Assembly (NCBI GenBank): GCA_030042795.1
Contig: JASHYZ010000495.1
Location: forward strand, 1 to 8,650
Direction of reading: 5' to 3'
DNA from: Terriglobia bacterium
Lineage (GTDB): Bacteria; Acidobacteriota; Terriglobia; UBA7540
DNA: 8,650 nucleotides
Shown in pieces: positions 1 to 6,824 of the stretch. The notes beneath the pieces are model-generated. The model was not told the origin of the DNA. It did no database searches and was given only the letters and a program-made list of their open reading frames with translations. Each line of letters opens with the position of its first letter. Position 1 is the first letter of the stretch. The position numbers and the translations under genes were made by a program.

Positions 1-1
1 G

Positions 2-106
2 GAGGAACTCCGCGATCGCATCCTGAAGGGAATCGCGGAAATTAATGCTTGCCCGGTGGTCCATCGTTGGAAGAAATTCGAGACGCTCACGGCCCTCACC
101 CAATAA
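2..106 (+). CDS. Probable IS630-like transposase, C-terminal fragment (cut by the window edge)
   Basis: An open frame enters from the left edge and stops with TAA at 104-106, giving 34 residues. The tail contains EINACPVVHRWKKFETL, which resembles from memory the C-terminus of IS630-family DDE transposases (an 'N..PVV.RW' segment after the last catalytic Glu). No catalytic residue is inside the window, so the assignment rests on this tail alone. About 28 bases after the stop, the motif AACGTTATACTAG (125-137) could be the element's terminal inverted repeat at a TA target, which would fit the IS630 habit of ending just past the transposase gene. The other end is outside the window, so neither the repeat nor a TA duplication can be confirmed. 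It could also be the end of an unrelated protein. Confidence 0.42.
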   Translation, partial: EELRDRILKGIAEINACPVVHRWKKFETLTALTQ

Positions 107-263
107 TGGATATACTTCAATGAAACGTTATACTAGTGCTTGGTTGCGCTAATTCGTGGACCATTGGCTGAGCGACGGACACTTGAATTTCACGACAGCC
201 TGGCGCTCTTTCCGCGGTACCCGAACTTATTCAACTTAGGACTAGATACAGAATCTCCCTGCC
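107..263. other. Intergenic gap after the transposase fragment
   Basis: This 157-base gap separates the transposase fragment from the 3' end of the ZIP transporter gene. The left part (up to about 137) may be the end of the IS630-like element. I see no convincing gene, and no stem followed by a T-run that would serve as terminator for either neighbour. The short frame beginning near 140 runs into the reverse strand of the transporter gene and looks like chance. Confidence 0.5.
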
Positions 264-1046
264 TCACGATTGGAACGCGAGACGCAACAGCAGCACCAAC
301 ACCACTCCCAGCACGACGGCCAGCGCGGTCCGGACGCCGTGCATGCGGTTGACTTCGGGAATCAAGTCGGAGGCCGCCACGTAGAGCGTGACGCCACCCG
401 CGACGGCTAGACCCGCGTTCACCCAATGCCGCGCAAATCCCATGGCGACGATACCCACCAGTCTTGAGATGCCGAGCGCCCCGGCCGCCCCTAGGCCGGC
501 ACGACGGCTCTTTTGCGCAGCGGCCATAATCGAGGCGATGGTGAAGCCTTCCGGCAGGTTGTGTACGATTGTCGCGCCGAATATCACCGCGCCCAGCCAT
601 ACGGAGATGAGGAATCCGGATGCAATCGCAACCCCGTCGAAGAACGTGTGGATGGAAAGGCCGCCCAGAGCCAGGAAGGCCGCGCGGCGGTTGTGAAATG
701 GCTCGAGATGCGTCTCTTCTCCGTAGTGGAAATGAGTCGGCCAGGTGTGTTCGAAAAAGTGAACCACAAAATAGCCGGCCAGAATCAAGGCTGGGCCCAC
801 TTGGGGCGAGCGGCGCAGGCTCTCTGGGATTATTTCGCCGAGCGCTGTAGCAAGCATGAATCCTGCTCCAACGGCAATGAAATAGGCAAGTAAGGTTCGG
901 CTCCAGGCCCGGGCCACAACGATGGCGGCGCCCGCAAGATTAGCCATACCGGCAACGAACCCCAGCAGGAGACTGATGACAAGAGGGGACATGGTTATAG
1001 GAGGCTGCACAGTCGGCATCGCCAGCAAGTGCGCCGGGTTACGCAT
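264..1046 (-). CDS. ZIP family divalent metal transporter (GufA/ZupT-like)
   Basis: This is a 260-aa inner-membrane protein of the ZIP family, which moves Zn2+ or related divalent cations into the cytoplasm. Hydrophobic segments lie near residues 20-45, 52-72, 85-100, 125-150, 153-176, 187-207, 212-232 and 238-257, giving the eight-helix ZIP layout. The signature metal-site residues are visible: H133 and D137-G138 in helix 4 (HTFFDG) and H162, P165, E166 in helix 5 (HNLPEG), plus E71 and E75 (EIIPE) in helix 2. A His-rich stretch at residues 96-113 (HFFEHTWPTHFHYGEETH) lies between helices 3 and 4 and probably handles metal. The start is uncertain. ATG at 1046 has a weak GAAGAA upstream, while the internal ATG at 992 (residue 19) starts just before helix 1 and lacks a Shine-Dalgarno. 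The gene is divergent from priA with no functional link. The family is secure; the metal specificity is not. Confidence 0.92.
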   Translation of the reverse strand: MRNPAHLLAMPTVQPPITMSPLVISLLLGFVAGMANLAGAAIVVARAWSRTLLAYFIAVGAGFMLATALGEIIPESLRRSPQVGPALILAGYFVVHFFEHTWPTHFHYGEETHLEPFHNRRAAFLALGGLSIHTFFDGVAIASGFLISVWLGAVIFGATIVHNLPEGFTIASIMAAAQKSRRAGLGAAGALGISRLVGIVAMGFARHWVNAGLAVAGGVTLYVAASDLIPEVNRMHGVRTALAVVLGVVLVLLLRLAFQS

Positions 1047-1205
1047 ATGGGCATTTCTTCGAATTTAGGGATCAACAACCGCGCTCCGAATCTACTACCT
1101 GACCTCCCGACGCAGCGGTGAAAAAGGTACATTCGTGACTGGCCGTTCCCGAAAAATTGCAACTTCTTGCCCCACAGGTCGGCACATAGGTTACATTGCC
1201 GATTG
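1047..1205. promoter_or_regulatory. Divergent intergenic region between the ZIP gene and priA
   Basis: This 159-base spacer must hold the promoters for the ZIP transporter (leftward) and priA (rightward), because the two genes diverge. I could not pick a convincing -35/-10 pair for either gene, and I see no clear metal-regulator (Zur/Fur/MntR) palindrome. The Shine-Dalgarno before the chosen priA start is also weak. Confidence 0.4.
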
Positions 1206-3857
1206 ATGCCGCGCAAACATGAAAATCTCGTCGAGGTGGCCGTGATGGCTGCGATCCCGCGGCCCCTCACCTATCGTGTGCCCGACTCGATCGAGGTGCG
1301 CGCCGGCCAGCGTGTCTTTGTGCCGCTGGGCAAACGCCGGGCCCAAGGAATCGTCTTGGAGCCCGTGGCGCAGATGGCTCCTGGCGTGGAAGTGCGCGAC
1401 ATCCTGGCTGTCATCGAGCCGGAGCCGCTGCTTCCGCCCGAGCTTCTAACGCTCGCTCTGTGGATCGCCGAGTACTACGTGGCGCCGCCCGGCGAAGTCT
1501 TTCGCGCCATGCTGCCACTGCTGAAGGAAACGCGGCGCACGGAGCGCCTCGAGATCACCGGCAAGGGACGAGCTCGGGCCGATGAGCTTCGGAGCGCCGC
1601 CAGCGAGGGTGCGCCAAATGTGGAGCTGAGCCTGCTGGAGGCTTTGACACGCCGCGCTTGGGCAGCGGATGGCGCGCGCCGACGCTTCGGACCCGAAGTG
1701 GTGGAACGCGCCCTGAAAGCGGGTTATGCCGAAGCTCACGCCGTTGAAGAGAAACGCGCGCGCCGCAAGGCTCTGGCCGTACGCCTCGCTGGGCCGCTGC
1801 CGGACCGTCTGCCTAAGCTCTCGCCCGTTGCACGGCGCATTCTGGACGCGCTTGCCGGCAAGTCTGACGATGCTGAATCGCGGCCCGCGCCCGTTGAGCC
1901 TCAGCCGTCGACGAACCCCGAAGCGATCGACCATCGCGCTCTGCTCAAGTCCTCTCGCGGGTCACTCGCGCACTTGAAGCGCCTCGAAGAGGCCGGCCTA
2001 GTGAAGATTGACGATCGATCGGCGTTCGGCGCACCCCTTGAGTCCGTGGCGCCCGAGCCGGAAACTGACGCCGCGGCCCGGAGCGCACCCTTGGAGCTGA
2101 CATCCGAGCAATCAAAGGCGCTCGAAGATCTCGGCGCACGGCTCGACGACCGGAAGTTTTCTACTGTTGTGCTGCACGGCGTCACCGCCAGCGGCAAGAC
2201 GGAAGTCTACCTGCGCCTCATCGCGCGCGCACTCAATCAGAACCGCACCGCACTGGTGATGATTCCTGAAATCGCCCTCACGCCCGCCGTCAGGGAGTTG
2301 TTCATCGCGCGTTTCGGACGTCAAGTGGCCGTGCTGCACAGCGGGCTGCCGCAGGGCGAACGTCATCAGTCCTGGTGGCGCACCGCGCGCGGAGAGGCTC
2401 GCGTGGTGCTCGGCACCCGGTCTGCTGTCTTCGCACCGCTCGTCAACCTTGGTCTCGTGATCGTAGACGAAGAACACGAAGCCAGCTACAAGCAGGACGA
2501 GACGCCGCGCTATCAAGGGCGCGACGTGGCCGTGGTACGAGCGCGCCTGGCGCAGGCGCTCTGTGTGCTGGGATCGGCCACGCCGTCGCTCGAATCGTAT
2601 TGGAACGCGGAGCGCGGCAAGTACGGCCTGGTTCGCCTCGATCAGCGCGTCGCCGGCCGTCCTATGGCCAGCGTCGAAATCGTGGACATGCGGGAGGAGT
2701 TTCGCCAAACGTTCAGCAAGATTCCGGTGTCGCGCCGTCTGCGAGAGGAGATCGAGGCGCAACTCGCCCACCGCGCGCAGACCATCATTCTGCTTAACCG
2801 GCGCGGCTACTCCTGGTTCCTGCTTTGCCGAAGCTGCGGCGAGAGCCCCGAATGCCAAAACTGTTCCATCTCCCTCACCTATCACCGACGCGAGCACCGG
2901 CTGGTGTGCCACTACTGCGGATATTCCGCTCCGGTGCCCTCGCACTGCCCGGCTTGCAAGAGCGAATTCATTTACTACGTCGGCGAAGGCACCGAAAAGA
3001 TCGAGGACAAGTTCCGCGAGTTGTTCCCAACCGCGCGCGTCGAGCGTCTGGACCGCGACGTGGCCCGGCGCGCGGGTTCGTACGAGCGCGTGCTGGGCGC
3101 CTTCCGGCGCGGCGAAGTGGACATTCTGATTGGCACTCAGCTTGTCTCCAAGGGCCACGACTTCCCCGGAGTTACGCTGGTGGGCGTGGTTTCGGCGGAC
3201 CACGCTTTGCGTCTGCCCGATTTCCGCGCTGCCGAACGCACCTTTCAGCTTCTCACTCAGGTGGCCGGCCGTGCGGGGCGCGGCCTTGCGCCGGGCCGCG
3301 TTCTGGTGCAGACGTTTTACCCGGAACACTACGCCATCCGCCTGGCTGCCGACCAGAACTACAGCGGATTTTTCAGCAAAGAAATACGCTTCCGCCGCAT
3401 GATGCGCTATCCGCCTGTGGCCGCGCTGGCTCACGTCGTCGCCCAGGACAAAAAGCTTGAACGCGCCGTCGAAGTCGCCAAAAAGATTGATCGCTACTTG
3501 AAGCGCGAGCTGCCGGACTCGAGCTTCGAAAGCGACACCGGAACCCGCGACGCGGGTAATGCAGGCATGGGCGCTCAGTCGCTACTGGCAAGCTCCGACC
3601 GTGCAGAGGCAGCTCCCGCTGATGGCCGCCGCTTTACGGCTGGTCCCGCTTCGCACGGCTTTCGCTTCCGGGTGCTGGGACCTGCGCCGGCGCCGCTGGC
3701 TCGTCTTCACGGGCGGCATCGTATTCAGTTCCTGATTAAGGCTGCGTCCCGCTCCGAGCTTAGCCGCCTGCTTCTCGGCCTTGCCGACTACTGCCAGGCC
3801 GAACGCGTTCCACCGAGATCGGTGGTGATCGACATGGACCCGGTGAGCGTGATGTGA
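1206..3857 (+). CDS. priA: Primosomal protein N' (replication-restart helicase PriA)
   Basis: An 883-aa 3'-to-5' superfamily 2 DNA helicase that recognises stalled forks and reloads the replicative helicase. The N-terminal fork-binding domain opens with VEVAVMAAIPRPLTYRVP. The Walker A is GVTASGKT (325-332), with Ala where GSGKT is usual, and the Walker B is DEEHE (421-425). Motif III is GSATPS (456-461). Eight zinc-binding cysteines in four pairs lie at 541-584. GTQLVSKGHDFPG (643-655) and QVAGRAGR (685-692) are the late helicase motifs. ATG 1206 is chosen because the residues after it match the PriA start; the frame also allows TTG 1167, which would add 13 unlikely residues. The ribosome site is weak. 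Residues about 770-818 form a Gly/Ala/Ser/Asp-rich insertion before the C-terminal domain, making the protein longer than E. coli PriA (about 730 aa). It stands alone, with no def/fmt visible downstream. Confidence 0.97.
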   Translation: MPRKHENLVEVAVMAAIPRPLTYRVPDSIEVRAGQRVFVPLGKRRAQGIVLEPVAQMAPGVEVRDILAVIEPEPLLPPELLTLALWIAEYYVAPPGEVFRAMLPLLKETRRTERLEITGKGRARADELRSAASEGAPNVELSLLEALTRRAWAADGARRRFGPEVVERALKAGYAEAHAVEEKRARRKALAVRLAGPLPDRLPKLSPVARRILDALAGKSDDAESRPAPVEPQPSTNPEAIDHRALLKSSRGSLAHLKRLEEAGLVKIDDRSAFGAPLESVAPEPETDAAARSAPLELTSEQSKALEDLGARLDDRKFSTVVLHGVTASGKTEVYLRLIARALNQNRTALVMIPEIALTPAVRELFIARFGRQVAVLHSGLPQGERHQSWWRTARGEARVVLGTRSAVFAPLVNLGLVIVDEEHEASYKQDETPRYQGRDVAVVRARLAQALCVLGSATPSLESYWNAERGKYGLVRLDQRVAGRPMASVEIVDMREEFRQTFSKIPVSRRLREEIEAQLAHRAQTIILLNRRGYSWFLLCRSCGESPECQNCSISLTYHRREHRLVCHYCGYSAPVPSHCPACKSEFIYYVGEGTEKIEDKFRELFPTARVERLDRDVARRAGSYERVLGAFRRGEVDILIGTQLVSKGHDFPGVTLVGVVSADHALRLPDFRAAERTFQLLTQVAGRAGRGLAPGRVLVQTFYPEHYAIRLAADQNYSGFFSKEIRFRRMMRYPPVAALAHVVAQDKKLERAVEVAKKIDRYLKRELPDSSFESDTGTRDAGNAGMGAQSLLASSDRAEAAPADGRRFTAGPASHGFRFRVLGPAPAPLARLHGRHRIQFLIKAASRSELSRLLLGLADYCQAERVPPRSVVIDMDPVSVM

Positions 3858-3934
3858 GGCTATCTACATGGGCTATCACTGACTATTCAGCCGTGACCGC
3901 CACTGTTCTGTAGCACAAGGGCTTAAGTTCTTCT

Positions 3935-3964
3935 CGGGCCGTAAAGATTTCGTCTTTATGCCCG
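3935..3964 (+). repeat. Bulged hairpin downstream of priA
   Basis: CGGGC...TAAAGA pairs with TCTTTA...GCCCG across a TTTCG loop, with a small asymmetric bulge (CG against A). Outside it, CACAAGG (3914-3920) and CCTTGTG (3981-3987) can pair as an outer stem, so the whole 3914-3987 segment may fold. No T-run follows, so it is not a canonical intrinsic terminator, though it may slow or process the priA transcript. Confidence 0.45.
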
Positions 3965-3992
3965 GAGCAAATCCGATCGTGCCTTGTGGTAC

Positions 3993-4088
3993 CTCTGCGT
4001 TCTCTGTGGCTAGAAGCCTTCAACACGGAGGCCACAGAGTCTCCGTGAACTCCGTGTTGAGAAGCTTCCCGGCACAGAGGTCACGGAG
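3993..4088. repeat. CACAGAG/CACGGAG-type word repeat with inverted copies
   Basis: Short related words recur on both strands. CTCTGTGGC (4002-4010) is inverted as GCCACAGAG (4031-4039). CAACACGGAG (4021-4030) is inverted perfectly as CTCCGTGTTG (4050-4059). CACAGAGGTCACGGAG follows at 4073-4088. From general knowledge, noncoding repeats built from 'CACAGAG' words are scattered through many environmental genomes, including Acidobacteriota. Their function is not known to me. Confidence 0.6.
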
Positions 4089-4154
4089 AACCTCACTTCG
4101 GTTGCGGCCAAGTCGCGCCGTCTACTACTGAAGATTACGTATCATAGTGGCAGT

Positions 4155-4298
4155 GAAAGAGCGGGGCTTTCAGCCCCGCCGTGGGTCGGTGCCTCACCGT
4201 TGGGCTTTAGCCCCTGAAGCAGCGGTGAATTGGCTTCAGCGGCTAAAGCCGCCTCACTGGCCATCTCGCGACGGCGGGGCTGAAAGCCCCGCCCTTTC
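4155..4298. repeat. Nested double palindrome (REP-like dispersed element)
   Basis: The outer arms are 27 bases each (4155-4181 and 4272-4298) and are inverted copies with one mismatch. Each arm is itself a hairpin: GCGGGGCTTTCAGCCCCGC at 4161-4179, and a 9-bp stem with a GAA loop at 4273-4293. The inner arms are 18 bases each (4203-4220 and 4233-4250), also inverted with one mismatch and each containing a small stem (GGGCTTTAGCCC; GCGGCTAAAGCCGC). The unit can therefore fold as one long two-tier stem or as several small hairpins. It sits between convergent genes, as REP/BIME-type elements often do. Confidence 0.75.
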
Positions 4299-4330
4299 GC
4301 GGAGTCGTTGTAGCAGACAAAAAACTTCAT

Positions 4331-4358
4331 CTTTGCGTTCTTGGCGCCTTTGCGTGAG
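4331..4358. repeat. TTTGCG/TTGGCG word repeat beside the oxidoreductase stop
   Basis: The words CTTTGCG, TTGGCG and CTTTGCGTGAG follow one another over 28 bases, ending 13 bases before the stop codon of the oxidoreductase. On the other strand this reads as the 'CACGCAAAGGCGCCAAG' type of dispersed noncoding repeat that I recall from many environmental genomes. The single copy here is too short to show copy number. Confidence 0.45.
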
Positions 4359-4371
4359 ACCTTACGTTCTT

Positions 4372-5751
4372 TCACGCTTTCTTGATCTTCTTTCCCTCCG
4401 CGTCCCACTCCGCAACACATTTATTGAAGTAGGAGTAGTTCGCCAGATGGCAGCCGAGGGCGGCGTTGTTGCCGAACGTGCCGTCTTCCACCGAAGGCTG
4501 GCGCGTCCGCACGGATTGGAAGTAATTCCACAGGTGCTCGCGGTCGTCGCTGTAATCCGCCGGAGCGTGATACGTAACGGATTCAACGGCCTTAGAGGTG
4601 GCGGGCTTTGGGCCGTGCTCAGCGTACCATTGCTGAGCGTAGTCCGCCTCCATCTTGTGCGGCCATCCCGGCGTGCAAGGCTCGTGATCGAGGCCGTCCT
4701 GAGGTGAAATCGTCACCGAATCATCATGAATCTCGATCAATCCTCCCGTGCCCATGAAACGGGTCACCTCCGGCGTTTCGGTGTTGAGCGTGACGCGCAT
4801 GGTGGCCCGAAACTTCGGATATTCGTAGAGGGTCGTCATGGTGTCGGGCACGTCGCGGCCGTCGTGCCACCTGAAAAGACCGCCGGTAGAAAGCGCGCGC
4901 TCGGCGGGGGCGGTGATGCCCATCACGAAGTGGACGCCTGTGATTTCGTGGACGTACAAGTCGCCGGGAATACCCTCGCCGTAGTCCTGGAAGCAGCGCC
5001 AGCGAGTCCAGCGGATGGGGTCAAAGTCGCGCTTGGGCGCGGAGCCGAGCCACGTTTCCCAATCCACCGTTTGCGGAGAAAGATCAGGCGGCACCGTGTA
5101 TTCCCAGGCGCCGCAGGGGTCATTGCGCCCCATGATGGCCTCGATCAGGCACACGTCGCCGATTTGTCCCTGGTCAATAAGCTCCTTGGCCTTGGCGTAA
5201 ATGATTGAGCTTCGCCGCTGACTGCCGATCTGCACAATGCGGTTGTTCTTTTTCTCCGCCTCAATAATCTCGAAGCCCTCTTCCACCTTGTGCGTCATCG
5301 GCTTCTCGCAGTAAATGTCCTTGCCGGCATTGCAGGCATCCACGATGATGTGCTTGTGCCAGTGATCGGGCACGGCCGCGATGAGGCAGTCGATGTCCTT
5401 GTTCTCCAAAAGGTCGTGGTAGCGCTTGGTGCAGATTAAAGGCTTGTCCGCACCCACAATCTCCTTGGCCAGCTCCAATCGCCCGTCGTAAAGATCACAG
5501 GCGGCGATGCATTCAACGCCCGGCAGGCGGATGGAAGTCTCGAGCAAACCCGAGCCCTGCATGCCGACACCGATAATCCCAAAATGAATCGTGTCACTGG
5601 GCGCCACGGGTCTTCCCGAGGCACTCGCCAGAGTTTCGCCTGCCCGCGTCATCATCGGGCTCAATAAGATTGACCGTCCTCCCATCACCGCTCCGGCCGC
5701 TGCGGCCGTTCTTTGCATAAAAACGCGCCTGCTGATTTCTCTTTTACTCAT
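4372..5751 (-). CDS. Tat-signal Gfo/Idh/MocA family NAD(P)-dependent oxidoreductase
   Basis: A 459-aa dehydrogenase of the Gfo/Idh/MocA family, which typically oxidises or reduces a sugar, inositol or sugar acid with NAD(P). The N-terminus carries a twin-arginine signal (SRRVFMQR at 7-14, then an Ala/Gly-rich segment to about residue 25), so export of the folded protein is likely. The Rossmann motif is GVGMQG (61-66), with acidic D86 at the end of the second strand. The family motif CEKPM (148-152) carries the presumed catalytic Lys150. The C-terminal alpha/beta domain includes DLYVHEITGVHF, where a catalytic His is expected. GGGAGG lies 8 bases before the ATG and supports the start. Such Tat-exported members are numerous in Acidobacteriota and Planctomycetota and are often tied to polysaccharide use, but no sugar genes are in view, so the substrate is unknown. 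Its upstream region ends at the mobile element. Confidence 0.93.
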   Translation of the reverse strand: MSKREISRRVFMQRTAAAAGAVMGGRSILLSPMMTRAGETLASASGRPVAPSDTIHFGIIGVGMQGSGLLETSIRLPGVECIAACDLYDGRLELAKEIVGADKPLICTKRYHDLLENKDIDCLIAAVPDHWHKHIIVDACNAGKDIYCEKPMTHKVEEGFEIIEAEKKNNRIVQIGSQRRSSIIYAKAKELIDQGQIGDVCLIEAIMGRNDPCGAWEYTVPPDLSPQTVDWETWLGSAPKRDFDPIRWTRWRCFQDYGEGIPGDLYVHEITGVHFVMGITAPAERALSTGGLFRWHDGRDVPDTMTTLYEYPKFRATMRVTLNTETPEVTRFMGTGGLIEIHDDSVTISPQDGLDHEPCTPGWPHKMEADYAQQWYAEHGPKPATSKAVESVTYHAPADYSDDREHLWNYFQSVRTRQPSVEDGTFGNNAALGCHLANYSYFNKCVAEWDAEGKKIKKA

Positions 5752-5793
5752 AAGCTCCGCCTCCCAAGATCATAGATGGTGTGCCTAGGGCCT

Positions 5794-5823
5794 ATCCTAA
5801 TGACCGTTTCACAGAAAGAGCAA
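5794..5823 (-). promoter_or_regulatory. Possible promoter of the oxidoreductase gene
   Basis: On the minus strand, TTGCTC (5818-5823) and TAGGAT (5794-5799) are separated by 18 bases, resembling sigma70 -35 and -10 boxes. A transcript would start near 5787 and have a leader of roughly 35 bases containing the GGGAGG ribosome site. Both hexamers deviate from consensus, so this is a weak call. The mobile element inserted only about 8 bases beyond the target duplication from the -35 box, so the promoter would be intact but without its former upstream flank. Confidence 0.3.
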
Positions 5824-5830
5824 GTGCATC

Positions 5831-5838
5831 TTTTGTTT
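5831..5838. repeat. Target-site duplication, left copy
   Basis: TTTTGTTT directly abuts the left inverted repeat and is repeated exactly at 8571-8578 beyond the right inverted repeat. Eight bases falls within the range known for IS1-family insertions (usually 8-10). Confidence 0.9.
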
Positions 5839-5859
5839 GGTAGTGACTCAATCTGAATT
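5839..5859 (+). repeat. Terminal inverted repeat at the transposase 3' end (IRR)
   Basis: GGTAGTGACTCAATCTGAAT plus one T. It matches the inverse of 8550-8570 with two mismatches (positions 4 and 13). The transposase stop codon (5848-5850) lies within it, an arrangement also seen in IS1, where the transposase ends inside IRR. Confidence 0.92.
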
Positions 5860-6717
5860 TTTCTTCTTGTACGGCCCGCGCTTCTTGGCAACCGGCTCAG
5901 GAACCAAGTCAACGATGTCCTGAATTGTCCAAAGGCGCAGGGTAACTCCTGCCTCTTGTGCCGGTGTCACGCGCAGCGTCTTGTGAATCCGAACGAAATT
6001 GTAGTGCATGTAATATAGCGCCAGCATATAGGCGTGGTTCTCGATTTTCTTGCTGAATCCGTTGGTCAGCCGGGTAAACCGGCGCATCCCCATTCGCATC
6101 GAAAGGTTCTGGCGCTCGATGTAAGACGTTGAGATGTGATTGGGGTCGGGATTGCCTTGCACGGTCTTTCGCTCACAGGATGTGCACACCGCAGGACTGT
6201 AGCGGGTTTCCTCTTGGCTTGATTCGTAAGTCTTAACTAGCAAGGCGTAATCGATATCGGCTCCAAAGGCTCCCTCGACAGCCTCCAAGTACACCTTGAG
6301 GCCATCGGTTGTCAGTTGAATGCGAGAGGCTAGACGAGAGGCTAGGTCATCGATGAACATCTTCGCGCTTTGTGCGTCACGATTGCCTACCATGAAAGAG
6401 GGCACCAGCTTGGTGTCCGCATCGATGGCAACCCACGTCCACACGCTCCCAAAGCCGAACTTCCCTTGCTTATCCGCTGGCAGGTTCTTGTCCTTCGCAT
6501 AGCAGAATGACCAGCACTCGTCACACTGAATCCGCTTGCACTTCAGACCTCGCAGAGCCTTGTCCTGATACTCGGCACAGGCCATTCCGACACGCGGCAG
6601 GAAGTTGAGAACCGTGTTGAAGGCAACGTCACACATGCGAGCGGTTGCCCGGAGCGAGTTACCCTCAACGAGTGCTGCTACGATCTGTGCTTGCTTCTCT
6701 CGGCTCAGTGTTTTCAT
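5848..6717 (-). CDS. IS1-family DDE transposase (single ORF)
   Basis: A 289-aa transposase that should bind the 21-bp ends and move the element. A helix-turn-helix-like segment spans about residues 15-40 (EGNSLRATARMCDVAFNTVL). The catalytic triad is visible as D66 (QCDECWSF), D138 (TTDGLK) and E201 (SYIERQN). Segments such as SYIERQNLSMRMGMRRFTRL and IHKTLRVTPAQEAGV near the C-terminus are typical of the single-ORF IS1 group common in environmental bacteria. Unlike E. coli IS1, where InsA and InsB' are joined by a -1 frameshift, this gene is one uninterrupted frame. It ends in a lysine-rich tail (KKRGPYKKKNSD). The start ATG lies 6 bases after a -10 box, so the mRNA is probably leaderless. 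The intact frame, conserved triad and clean target duplication suggest a recent, possibly active insertion. Confidence 0.93.
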   Translation of the reverse strand: MKTLSREKQAQIVAALVEGNSLRATARMCDVAFNTVLNFLPRVGMACAEYQDKALRGLKCKRIQCDECWSFCYAKDKNLPADKQGKFGFGSVWTWVAIDADTKLVPSFMVGNRDAQSAKMFIDDLASRLASRIQLTTDGLKVYLEAVEGAFGADIDYALLVKTYESSQEETRYSPAVCTSCERKTVQGNPDPNHISTSYIERQNLSMRMGMRRFTRLTNGFSKKIENHAYMLALYYMHYNFVRIHKTLRVTPAQEAGVTLRLWTIQDIVDLVPEPVAKKRGPYKKKNSD

Positions 6718-6723
6718 ATGTTC

Positions 6724-6753
6724 ATTATGCTTGAGCGAGAGTTAGCTTGTCAA
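6724..6753 (-). promoter_or_regulatory. Transposase promoter (predicted leaderless)
   Basis: On the minus strand a perfect -35 box TTGACA (6748-6753) is followed after 18 bases by CATAAT (6724-6729). Only 6 bases separate the -10 box from the transposase ATG (6717), so transcription should begin at or next to the start codon. No Shine-Dalgarno fits in that space. Leaderless, weakly translated mRNA would be one way to keep transposase low. Confidence 0.65.
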
Positions 6754-6795
6754 GAAAAAAGTTTTTGATTTTTTGGGGACTTTAAGAGTTACATT

Positions 6796-6824
6796 TTGAT
6801 TCTTTGTTTTCTCCTCCTTATAAG
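6796..6824 (+). promoter_or_regulatory. Promoter of the 318-aa / PIN operon
   Basis: TTGATT (6796-6801) and TATAAG (6819-6824) are separated by exactly 17 bases, close to the sigma70 consensus. Transcription would begin around 6831, leaving a leader of about 16 bases before the ATG at 6847. I see no strong Shine-Dalgarno in that leader. The box lies back to back with the transposase promoter in an AT-rich stretch that includes runs of A and T (6754-6776). Confidence 0.6.

Larger units (their letters stand above)
3858..4371. other. 514-base gene-free region filled with repeat motifs
   Basis: No credible gene lies between priA and the oxidoreductase. The open frames that cross it read the palindromes in both directions and show repeated 'KERGFQPRR'-type peptides that come from the repeats. 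From left to right it holds a bulged hairpin (3935-3964), 'CACAGAG/CACGGAG' words with inverted copies (3993-4088), a nested double palindrome (4155-4298) and a 'TTGGCG/TTTGCG' word repeat (4331-4358). Because priA and the oxidoreductase converge here, transcription of both should end in this region, but no classic stem plus T-run terminator is present. Confidence 0.8.

Noticed and set aside
1167..1205. Upstream TTG start of priA
   Set aside because: The extra 13 residues do not resemble the PriA N-terminus, whereas the residues after ATG 1206 do.
2112..3434. Long open frame (440 codons) on the minus strand inside priA
   Set aside because: It lies opposite the conserved helicase motifs of priA; the peptide shows no recognisable domain. 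Long antisense frames are expected in GC-rich genes.
3935..3964. Intrinsic terminator of priA
   Set aside because: The stem has a bulge and is followed by GAGCAAATC, not a T-run.
4155..4298. CRISPR array
   Set aside because: The units are inverted, not direct, and there are no regular unique spacers; it is a nested palindrome.
4142..4420. Open frame of 92 codons on the minus strand through the repeats
   Set aside because: Its peptide is a translation of the palindrome and word repeats (for example GFQPRRRE), with no gene character.
4147..4707. Open frame of 186 codons on the plus strand
   Set aside because: It starts in the palindromic repeat and continues antisense to the oxidoreductase, which has a clear domain structure and ribosome site.
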